From NCBI RefSeq assembly GCF_051401765.1, contig NW_027480544.1, positions 310,001 to 374,000 on the forward strand: a DNA stretch of 64,000 nt, given 5' to 3'. Below are positions 39,091 through 50,465 of this stretch, piece by piece; position 1 is the first letter of the stretch; each line of letters begins with the position of its first letter. This DNA is from Calliopsis andreniformis. Taxonomy: Eukaryota > Arthropoda > Insecta > Hymenoptera > Andrenidae. The position numbers and the translations under genes were made by a program. Under the pieces are notes generated by a model. That model was not told the origin of the DNA. It was given only the letters and a program-made list of their open reading frames with translations, and searched no databases.

Positions 39091-41324
39091 GACAATTTAT
39101 TTATGAGGACTGTGGGCTGAAGATTGAGGATTCAGGATTGAGGATTAGGGATTGAGGTGCGAGGACTGAGGATTGAGGGTTGAGGATTCAGGATTGATGA
39201 TTGACGCTTGACGATTGAGGATTGAAGATTGAGGATTGGGTATTGAGGATTGAACATTGAGGATTGAGGATTCCGAATTGAGGGTTGAGGATTGAAGATT
39301 GAGGATTGAGTATTGAGTACTGAGAATTGAGGATTGAGGATTGAAGATTGAGTATTGAGGATTGAAGATTGAGGATTGAGGATTGAGGGTTGTGGATTGA
39401 GGACGGGGACTGAGGGTTGAATATAGATCTTTGAGGTCTGAGGATTGAGGATTGAGGATTGAGGATTGAAGATTGAGGATTGGGTATTGATGGTTGAAGA
39501 ATGAGTATTGAGGATTGAGGATTGAGGATTGAGGATTGCAGATTGAGTATTGAGGATTGAAGATTGAGGATTGAGGATTGAGGATTGAGGATTGAGGATT
39601 GGGTATTGAGGATTGAAGAATGAGAATTGACGATTGAGGATTGAGGATTGAGGATTGAAGATTGAGGATTGAGGATTGAGGATTGAATATTGAGGATTGA
39701 GGGTTGAAGGTTGAATATTGATGATTGAAGATTGAGGATTGAGGACTGAGGGTTGTGGATTGAGGACGGGGACTGACGGTTGAATATTGATGTTTGAGGT
39801 CTTAGGATTGAGGATTGAGGATTGAGGATTGAAGATTGAGGATTGGGTATTGAGGGTTGAAGAATGAGTATTGAGGATTGAGGATTGAGGATTGAGGATG
39901 GCAGATTGAATATTGATGATTGAAGATTGAGGATTGAGGATTGAGGGTTGTGGATTGAGGACGGGGACTGTGGGTTGAATATAGATGTTTGAGCTCTGAG
40001 GATTGAGGATTGAGGATTGAGGTTTGAAGATTGAGGATTGGGTATTGAGGGTTGAAGAATGAGTATTGAGGATTGAGGATTGAGTATTGAGGATTGCAGA
40101 TTGAGTATTGAGGATTGAAGATTGAGGATTGAGGATTGAGGATTGAGGATTGAGGATTGAGGATTGAGGACTGAAGATTGAATATTGATGATTGAAGATT
40201 GAGGATTGAGGATTGAGGGTTGTGGATTGAGGACGAGGACTGAGGGTTGAGTATTGATGTTTGAGGTCTGAGGATTGGGGATTGAGGATTGAGAACTGAG
40301 GATTGAGGATTGAGGATTGAGAATTGATGATTGAGGCCTGAGGGCTGAAGATTGAGGATTGGGTATTGAGGATTGAAGAATGAGGATTGAGGATTGAGGA
40401 CTGAGGATTGAGGATTGCAGATTGAGTATTGAGGGTTGAAGATTGAGGATTGAGGATTGAGGATTGAGGATTGAGGATTGAGGATTGAGGATTGAGGATT
40501 GAGGATTGAGCATCGGGGATTGAAGATTGACGATTGAGGATTGAGTATTGAGGAATGAGGATTGAGCATTGAAGATTGAGGATTGGGGATTGGGGATTGA
40601 CGATTGAGGATTGAGTATTGAGGATTGAAGATTGAGTATTGATGATTGAAGATTGAAGATTGAGGGTTGAGGGTTGAGGATTGAGGACGAGGACTGACGG
40701 TTGAGGATTGAGGTTTGAGGATCGAGGATTGAGGACTGAGGACTAGGGCTTGAGGATTGACGATTGAGCATAGAGGATTGAAGACTGAGGACTGGCGGTT
40801 GAGGATTGAAGATTGAGGATTAAGGACTGAGGATTGGGGATTGAGGATCTAGGATTGGAGATTGATTTTTGGGGATTGAAGATTGAGGAGTGAGGATTGA
40901 GAATGAGGGCTGAGGGTTGAGGATTGAGGTTTGAGTATAGAATCCTGAGAATTCAGGATATTCTATTGAGCATTGAGAATTAAGGATTGATGGTTGAGTA
41001 TTGAGAATTGAGGTTTGAGAATTGAGGATTGAGTATTGAAGATTGAGGATTAATGATTGAGGATTGAGGATTGAGGATTGAGGATTGAGGATTGAGGATT
41101 TAATGTTAAGGATTGAGGATTGAGGATTGAGGATTGAGGATTGAAGATTCATTATTGAGGATTGAAGATTGAGGATTGAGGATTGAGGATTGAAGATTGA
41201 GGACTGAGTGTTGATGGTTGAGTGATGAGAACTGATATTTGTGGATTGAGATTTGAAGAGTGAAGAATGGGGATTGAGTATTGAAAACTGTGAATTGAGG
41301 ATATTCTATTGAGGACTGAGGATT
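39091..41324 (+). repeat. Class I unit U8 (2,234 bp), C and D missing
   Basis: A, G1' about 39387, G2 about 39749, G3 about 39946, G4 about 40216 and B 40940. C and D are absent, as in U1, and the distance from G3 to G4 is about 270 bp in both. The longest - strand open frame in the window (527 codons, 39188-40771) falls here and reads only SILNPQS-type repeats. The purest heptamer run I noticed is also here (40443-40505). Confidence 0.83.
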
Positions 41325-42072
41325 GACAATTTATGTATGAGGACTGTGGGCTGAAGATTGAGGATTCAGGATTGAGGATTAGGGATTGAGGTTTGAGGAC
41401 TGAGGATTGAGGGTTGAGGATTCAGGATTGATGATTGACGCTTGACGATTGAGGATTGAAGATTGAGGATTGGGTATTAAGGATTGAACATTGAGGATTG
41501 AGGATTCCGAATTGAGGATTGACGATTGAAGATTGAGGATTGAGTATTGAGTACTGAGAATTGAGGATTGAGGATTGAAGATTGAGTATTGAGGATTGAA
41601 GATTGAGGATTGAGGATTGAGGATTGAAGATTGAGAATGAGGGCTGAGGGTTGAGAATTGATGTTTGAGTATAGAATCCTGAGAATACAGGATTTTCTAT
41701 TGAGCACTGAGAATTGAGGGTTGATGGTTGAGTATTGAGCACTGGGTATTGAGGATTGAGTATTGAAGATTGAGGATTGATGGTTGAGGATTGAGGATTG
41801 AGGATTGAGGATTGAGGATTCAGTATTGAGTATTAAAGGTTGAGGATTGATGATACAGGATTGAGGATTGAGCATTGAGGTTTGAGGACTGAGGAATGAG
41901 TATTGAGGATTGAGGATTGAGGATTGAGGATTGAGGATTGAAGATTGAGGACTGAGTGTTGAAGGTTGAGTGATGAGAACTGATATTTGTGGATTGAGAT
42001 TTGAAGAGTGAAGAATGGGGATTGAGTATCGAAAACTGTGAATTGAGGATATTCTATTGAGGATTGAGGATT
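41325..42072 (+). repeat. Short B-rich unit U8b (748 bp), one B
   Basis: A 41325 (variant TTTATGTATG), B 41674, A 42073; steps 349 and 399. It equals U3b (985) minus exactly 237, the distance between the two B markers there. The single B starts like the first B (GAGAATACAGGATTTTC) and continues like the sequence after the second B (GTTGAGTATTGAGCACTGGG, near 41727). This is what recombination between two B markers would leave. Confidence 0.87.
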
Positions 42073-45000
42073 GACAATTTATTTATGAGGACTGTGGGCT
42101 GAAGATTGAGGATTCAGGATTGAGGATTAGGGATTGAGGTTTGAGGACTGAGGATTGAGGGTTGAGGATTCAGGATTGATGATTGACGCTTGACGATTGA
42201 GGATTGAAGATTGAGGATTGGGTATTGAGGATTGAACATTGAGGATTGAGGATTCCGAATTGAGGGTTGAGGATTGAAGATTGAGGATTGAGTATTGAGT
42301 ACTGAGAATTGAGGATTGAGGATTGTAGATTGAGTATTGAGGATTGAAGATTGAGGATTGAGGATTGAGGGTTGTGGATTCAGGACGGGGACTGAGGGTT
42401 GAATATAGATGTTTGAGGTCTGAGGACTGAGGATTGAGGATTGAGGATTGAAGATTGAGGATTGGGTATTGATGGTTGAAGAATGAGTATTGAGGATTGA
42501 GGATTGAGGATTGAGGATTGCAGATTGAGTATTGAGGATTGAAGATTGAGGATTGAGGATTGAGGATTGAGGATTGAGGATTGGGTATTGAGGATTGAAG
42601 AATGAGAATTGACGATTGAGGATTGAGTATTGAGGATTGAAGATTGAGTATTGACAATTGAAGGTTGATGATTGAGGATTGAGGACTGGGGATTGAGGAT
42701 TGAGTATTGAGGATTGAGCATTGAGGATTGAAGATTCAGGACTGGGGATTGTGGATTGAAGATTGAGGATTAAAGATTGAGGATTGGAGATTGAGTATCT
42801 AGGATTGGAGATTGATTATTCAGGATTGAAGATTGAGGATTGAGTATTGAGGATTGAGGATTGAGAATTGAGAATTGAGGATGAGGACTGACGGCTGAGG
42901 TTTGAGGTTTGAGGTTTGAGGAATGAGGATTGAGGATTGATGACTGAGGATTGAGGATTGATGATTGAGGATTGAGGATTGAGGATTAAGGATTGAGGAT
43001 TGATGATTGAGACCTGAGTAATGAGGTTTGAAGATTGAGGACTGAGGATTCAGGATTGAGGATTGAGAATGAGGGCTGAGGGTTGAGGATTGAGGTTTGA
43101 CGACTGAGGACTGAGGATTGAGGATTGAGGATTGAGGATTGAGGATTGAAGATTGTGTATTGAGGATTGAACACTGATCATTGAGGATTGAGTATTGAGG
43201 ATTGGGGATTGAAGATTGAGTATTGAGAATTGGAGATTGAGGATTGAGGATTGAGGATTGAGGATTGAGGATTGAAGATTGAGGATTGAGGATTGAGGAT
43301 TGAATATTGAGGATTGAGGGTTGAAGGTTGAATATTGATGATTGAAGATTGAGGATTGAGGATTGAGGGTTGTGGATTGAGGACGGGGACTGACGGTTGA
43401 ATATTGATGTTTGAGGTCTTAGGATTGAGGATTGAGGATTGAGGATTGAAGATTGAGGATTGGGTATTGAGGGTTGAAGAATGAGTATTGAGGATTGAGG
43501 ATTGAGGATTGAGGATGGCAGATTGAATATTGATGATTGAAGATTGAGGATTGAGGATTGAGGGTTGTGGACTGAGGACGGGGACTGTGGGTTGAATATA
43601 GATGTTTGAGCTCTGAGGATTGAGGATTGAGGATTGAGGATTGAAGATTGAGGATTGGGTATTGAGGGTTGAAGAATGAGTATTGAGGATTGAGGATTGA
43701 GTATTGAGGATTGCAGATTGAGTATTGAGGATTGAAGGTTGAGGATTGAGGATTGAGGATTGAGGATTGAGGATTGAGGATTGAGGGTGAGGATTGAAGA
43801 TTGAGTATTGAGGATTGAAGATTGAGGATTGAGGATTGATGGTTGAGTATTGAGAATTGAGGTTTGAGGATTGAGGATTGAGTATTGAAGATTGAGGATT
43901 AATGATTGAGGATTCAGTATTGAGGATTGAGGATTGAGGATTGAGGATTGAAGATTGAGTATTGAGAATTGAAGATTGAAGATTGAGGATTGAGGATTGA
44001 GGATTGAGTATTGAGGATTGACGCTTGAGGATTGAGGGTTGAGGGTGTAGGATTGAAGATAGAGGACTGAGTGTTCAGGACTGAGTGTTGAGAATTGATG
44101 CTTGAGGTTTGAGATTTGATTATTGAATATTCTGGATTGAGTATTGAACCATCAGAATTCAGGATGCTCTATTGAGTATTGAGGTTTGTGGATTGATGGT
44201 TGAGTATTCAGGATTGATGGTTGAGTGTTGAGTGTAGAATATTGAGGATTGAAGATTGAGGATTGAGGATTGATGATTGAGGATTGAAGATTGATTTTTG
44301 ATGATTGAAGATTGAGGATTGAGGATTGAGGGTTGAGGATTGAGGACGAGGACTGACGGTTGAGGATTGAGGTTTGAGGATTGAGGAATGAGGATTGAGG
44401 ATTGAGGACTGAGGCTTGAGGATTGAGGATTGAGCATAGAGGATTGAAGATTGAGGACTGGCGATTGAGGATTGAAGATTGAGGATTAAGTATTGAGGAT
44501 TGGGGATTGAGGATCTAGTATTGGAAATTGATTATTGGGCATTGAAGATTGAGGATTGAGGATTGAGAATTGAGAATTGAGGTTGAGGACTGAGGGTTGA
44601 GGATTGAGGTTTGAGGAACGAGGATTGAGGATTGAGGATTGAGGATTGAGGACTGGGGATTGACGATTGAGTATTGAAGATTGAGGATTTATGACTGAGG
44701 ATTGAGGATTGAGGATTGAGGATTGAGGATTGAGGGTTGAAGATTGAGCATTGAGGATTGAATATTGAGGATTGAGGATTGAGGAGTGAGGATTGAGAAT
44801 GACGGCTGAGGGTTGAGGATTGAGGTTTGAGTATAGAATCCTGTGAATTCAGGATATTCTATTGAGCATTGAGAATTAAGGATTGATGGTTGAGTATTGA
44901 GAATTGAGGTTTGAGAATTGAGGATTGAGTATTGAAGATTGAGGATTAATGATTGAGGATTGAGGATTGAGGATTGAGAATTGAGGATTCAGTATTGAGT

Positions 45001-45507
45001 ATTAAAGGTTGAGGATTGATGATACAGGATTGAGGATTGAGGATTGAGGATTGAGGATTGAAGATTCATTATTGAGGATTGAAGATTGAAGATTGAGGAT
45101 TGAGGATTGAATCCTGAGATTTCAGGATATTCTATTGAGTATTGAGAATTGAGGATTGATGGTTGAGTATTGAGCACTGGGTATTGAGGATTGAGTATTG
45201 AAGATTGAGGATTGATGGTTGAGGATTGAGGATTGAGGATTGAGGATTGAGGATTCAGTATTGAGTATTAAAGGTTGAGGATGGATGATACAGGATTGAG
45301 GATTGAGGATTGAGGATTGAGGATTGAAGATTCATTATTGAGGATTGAAGATTGAGGATTGAGGATTGAGGATTGAAGATTGAGGACTGAGTGTTGATGG
45401 TTGAGTGATGAGAACTGATATTTGTGGATTGAGATTTGAAGAGTGAAGAATGGGGATTGAGTATTGAAAACTGTGAATTGAGGATATTCTATTGAGGACA
45501 GAGGATT
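42073..45507 (+). repeat. Class I unit U9 (3,435 bp)
   Basis: A, G1 about 42369, then a GACAATTGAAGGTTGATG piece near 42653, G2 about 43366, G3 about 43563, C 44146, B 44836 and B 45109. From 42136 on it matches U5 at an offset of 12,793 bp. Sequence from 44748 onward is also the start of the 4,134-bp tandem duplication described separately. Confidence 0.86.
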
Positions 45508-46331
45508 GACAATTTATTTATGAGGACTGTGGGCTGAAGATTGAGGATTCAGGATTGAGGATTAGGGATTGAGGTTTGAGGACTGAGGATTGAGGGTTGA
45601 AGAGTGAGCATTGAGGATTGAATATCGAGGATTGAGGATTGAGGATTGAAGATTGAGGATGAGGGCTGAGGGTTGAGAATTGATGTTTGAGTATTGAATC
45701 CTGAGAATACAGGATTTTCTATTGAGCACTGAGAATTGAGGATTGATGGTTGGGTATTGAGAATTGCGGATTGAGGATTGAGGATTGAGGATTGAAGATT
45801 GAGGATTGGGTATTGAGGATTGAAGAGTGAGGATTGAGGATTGAGGATTGAGGATTGACGATTGAAGATTGAGTATTGAGGATTGAAGATGGAGGATGAG
45901 GGCTGAGGGTTGAGGTTTGAGGTTTGAGTATTGAATCCTGAGATTTCAGGATATTCTATTGAGTATTGAGAATTGAGGATTGATGGTTGAGTATTGAGCA
46001 CTGGGTATTGAGGATTGAGTATTGAAGATTGAGGATTGATGATTGAGGATTGAGGATTGAGGATTGAGGATTGAGGATTCAGTATTGAGTATTAAAGATT
46101 GAGGATTGATGATACAGGATTGAGGATTGAGCATTGAGGTTTGAGGACTGAGGAATGAGTATTGAGGATTGAGGATTGAGGATTGAGGATTGAGGATTGA
46201 AGATTGAGGACTGAGTGTTGATGGTTGAGTGATGAGAACTGATATTTGTGGATTGAGATTTGAAGAGTGAAGAGTGGGGATTGAGTATCGAAAACTGTGA
46301 ATTGAGGATATTCTATTGAGGATTGAGGATT
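45508..46331 (+). repeat. Short B-rich unit U9b (824 bp)
   Basis: A 45508, B 45696, B 45933, A 46332; steps 188, 237 and 399. Compared with U3b the first step is shorter by 161 bp, which is exactly 23 heptamers. The same short first step occurs at 12413, 32715, 38603 and 49642 and so defines a subfamily. Confidence 0.87.
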
Positions 46332-49300
46332 GACAATTTATTTATGAGGACTGTGGGCTGAAGATTGAGGATTCAGGATTGAGGATTAGGGATTGAGGTG
46401 TGAGGACTGAGGATTGAGGGTTGAGGATTCAGGATTGATGATTGACGCTTGACGATTGAGGATTGAAGATTGAGGATTGGGTATTGAGGTTTGAACATTG
46501 AGGATTGAGGATTCCGAATTGAGGGTTGAGGATTGAAGATTGAGGATTGAGTATTGAGTACTGAGAATTGAGGATTGAGGATTGAAGATTGAGTATTGAG
46601 GATTGAAGATTGAGGATTGAGGATTGAGGGTTGTGGATTGAGGACGGGGACTGAGGGTTGAATATAGATCTTTGAGGTCTGAGGATTGAGGATTGAGGAT
46701 TGAGGATTGAAGATTGAGGATTGGGTATTGATGGTTGAAGAATGAGTATTGAGGATTGAGGATTGAGGATTGAGTATTGCAGATTGAATATTGAGGATTG
46801 AAGATTGAGGATTGAGGATTGAGGATTGAGGATTGAGGATTGGGTATTGAGGATTGAAGAATGAGAATTGACGATTGAGGATTGAGGATTGAGGATTGAA
46901 GATTGAGGATTGAGGATTGAGGATTGAATATTGAGGATTGAGGGTTGAAGGTTGAATATTGATGATTGAAGATTGAGGATTGAGGATTGAGGGTTGTGGA
47001 TTGAGGACGGGGACTGACGGTTGAATATTGATGTTTGAGGTCTTAGGATTGAGGATTGAGGATTGAGGATTGAAGATTGAGGATTGGGTATTGAGGGTTG
47101 AAGAATGAGTATTGAGGATTGAGGATTGAGGATTGAGGATGGCAGATTGAATATTGATGATTGAAGATTGAGGATTGAGGATTGAGTGTTGTGGATTGAG
47201 GACGGGGACTGTGGGTTGAATATAGATGTTTGAGCTCTGAGGATTGAGGATTGAGGATTGAGGATTGAAGATTGAGGATTGGGTATTGAGGGTTGAAGAA
47301 TGAGTATTGAGGATTGAGGATTGAGTATTGAGGATTGCAGATTGAGTATTGAGGATTGAAGATTGAGGATTGAGGATTGAGGATTGAGGATTAAGGATTG
47401 AGGATTGAGGATTGAAGATTGAGTATTGAGAATTGAAGATTGAAGATTGAGGATTGAGGATTGAGGATTGAGTATTGAGGATTGACGCTTGAGGATTGAG
47501 GGTTGAGGGTGTAGGATTGAAGATAGAGGACTGAGTGTTCAGGACTGAGTGTTGAGAATTGATGCTTGAGGTTTGAGATTTGATTATTGAATATTCTGGA
47601 TTGAGTATTGAACCATCAGAATTCAGGATGCTCTATTGAGTATTGAGAATTGAGGATTGATGGTTGTGTATTCAGGATTGATGGTTGAGTGTTGAGCGTA
47701 GAATATTGAGGATTGAAGATTGAGGATTGAGGATTGATGATTGAGGATTGAAGATTGATTTTTGATGATTGAAGATTGAGGATTGAGGATTGAGGATTGA
47801 GGTTTGAGGACTGAGGACGAGGACTGACGGTTGAGGATTGAGGTTTGGGGATTGAGAATTGAGGATTGAGGACTGAGGCTTGAGGAATGAGGATTGAAGA
47901 CTGAAGATTGAGGATTGATGATTGAGGATTGAGTATTGAGGATTGAGTGATGAGAATTCATGTTTGAGGATAGAGACTTGAAGATTGCAGATTGAGTATT
48001 GAGTATTGAAATCTGTGAATTGATGTAATTCTATTGAGGATTGAGGATCGAGGATTGAGGATTGGGTATTGCGGATTGAACATTGAGGATTGAGGATTGA
48101 GGATTGAGGATTGAGGATTGAGGACTGAAGATTGAATATTGATGATTGAAGATTGAGGATTGAGGATTGAGGGTTGTGGATTGAGGACGAGGACTGAGGG
48201 TTGAGTATTGATGTTTGAGGTCTGAGGATTGGGGATTGAGGATTGAGAACTGAGGATTGAGGATTGAGGATTGAGAATTGATGATTGAGGGCTGAGGGCT
48301 GAAGATTGAGGATTGGGTATTGAGGATTGAAGAATGAGGATTGAGGATTGAGGACTGAGGATTGAGGATTCCAGATTGAGTATTGAGGGTTGAAGGTTGA
48401 GGATTGAGGATTGAGGATTGAGGATTGAGGATTGAGGATTGAGGATTGAGGATTGAAGGTTGAGTATCGGGGATTGAAGATTGACGGTTGAGGATTGAGT
48501 ATTGAGGAATGAGGATTGAGCATTGAAGATTGAGGATTGGGGATTGGGGATTGACGATTGAGGATTGAGTATTGAGGATTGAAGATTGAGTATTGATGAT
48601 TGAAGATTGAAGATTGAGGATTGAGGGTTGAGGATTGAGGACGAGGACTGACGGTTGAGGATTGAGGTTTGAGGATCGAGGATTGAGGACTGAGGACTAG
48701 GGCTTGAGGATTGACGATTGAGCATAGAGGATTGAAGATTGAGGACTGGCGGTTGAGGATTGAAGATTGAGGATTAAGGACTGAGGATTGGGGATTGAGG
48801 ATCTAGGATTGGAGATTGATTTTTGGGGATTGAAGATTGAGGAGTGAGGATTGAGAATGAGGGCTGAGGGTTGAGGATTGAGCATTGAGGATTGAATATT
48901 GAGGATTGAGGATTGAGGAGTGAGGATTGAGAATGACGGCTGAGGGTTGAGGATTGAGGTTTGAGTATAGAATCCTGTGAATTCAGGATATTCTATTGAG
49001 CATTGAGAATTAAGGATTGATGGTTGAGTATTGAGAATTGAGGTTTGAGAATTGAGGATTGAGTATTGAAGATTGAGGATTAATGATTGAGGATTGAGGA
49101 TTGAGGATTGAGAATTGAGGATTCAGTATTGAGTATTAAAGGTTGAGGATTGATGATACAGGATTGAGGATTGAGGATTGAGGATTGAGGATTGAAGATT
49201 CATTATTGAGGATTGAAGATTGAAGATTGAGGATTGAGGATTGAATCCTGAGATTTCAGGATATTCTATTGAGTATTGAGAATTGAGGATTGATGGTTGA

Positions 49301-49641
49301 GTATTGAGCACTGGGTATTGAGGATTGAGTATTGAAGATTGAGGATTGATGGTTGAGGATTGAGGATTGAGGATTGAGGATTGAGGATTCAGTATTGAGT
49401 ATTAAAGGTTGAGGATTGATGATACAGGATTGAGGATTGAGGATTGAGGATTGAGGATTGAAGATTCATTATTGAGGATTGAAGATTGAGGATTGAGGAT
49501 TGAGGATTGAAGATTGAGGACTGAGTGTTGATGGTTGAGTGATGAGAACTGATATTTGTGGATTGAGATTTGAAGAGTGAAGAATGGGGATTGAGTATTG
49601 AAAACTGTGAATTGAGGATATTCTATTGAGGACAGAGGATT
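46332..49641 (+). repeat. Class I unit U10 (3,310 bp)
   Basis: A, G1' about 46629, G2 about 46989, G3 about 47186, C 47610, D 48008, G4 about 48175, then the duplication junction near 48881, B 48970 and B 49243. The C to D distance is 398, one heptamer more than the 391 of most copies, and the copy at 51744 shares this. It is the full-length counterpart of U6, which has lost D. Confidence 0.87.
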
Positions 49642-50465
49642 GACAATTTATTTATGAGGACTGTGGGCTGAAGATTGAGGATTCAGGATTGAGGATTAGG
49701 GATTGAGGTTTGAGGACTGAGGATTGAGGGTTGAAGAGTGAGCATTGAGGATTGAATATCGAGGATTGAGGATTGAGGATTGAAGATTGAGGATGAGGGC
49801 TGAGGGTTGAGAATTGATGTTTGAGTATAGAATCCTGAGAATACAGGATTTTCTATTGAGCACTGAGAATTGAGGATTGATGGTTGGGTATTGAGAATTG
49901 CGGATTGAGGATTGAGGATTGAGGATTGAAGATTGAGGATTGGGTATTGAGGATTGAAGAGTGAGGATTGAGGATTGAGGATTGAGGATTGACGATTGAA
50001 GATTGAGTATTGAGGATTGAAGATGCAGGATGAGGGCTGAGGGTTGAGGTTTGAGGTTTGAGTATTGAATCCTGAGATTTCAGGATATTCTATTGAGTAT
50101 TGAGAATTGAGGATTGATGGTTGAGTATTGAGCACTGGGTATTGAGGATTGAGTATTGAAGATTGAGGATTGATGATTGAGGATTGAGGATTGAGGATTG
50201 AGGATTGAGGATTCAGTATTGAGTATTAAAGATTGAGGATTGATGATACAGGATTGAGGATTGAGCATTGAGGTTTGAGGACTGAGGAATGAGTATTGAG
50301 GATTGAGGATTGAGGATTGAGGATTGAGGATTGAAGATTGAGGACTGAGTGTTGATGGTTGAGTGATGAGAACTGATATTTGTGGATTGAGATTTGAAGA
50401 GTGAAGAGTGGGGATTGAGTATCGAAAACTGTGAATTGAGGATATTCTATTGAGGATTGAGGATT
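49642..50465 (+). repeat. Short B-rich unit U10b (824 bp)
   Basis: A 49642, B 49830, B 50067, A 50466. It is the second copy of U9b in the 4,134-bp duplication and has the same steps (188, 237, 399). Confidence 0.87.

Noticed and set aside
39188..40771. 527-codon - strand open frame, and similar ones at 13564-15141, 55757-56986 and 7061-8203
   Set aside because: They contain only variants of SILNPQS, which the heptamer gives in every - strand frame. Overlapping frames are equally long, there is no non-repeat start or end domain, and substitutions hit all codon positions.
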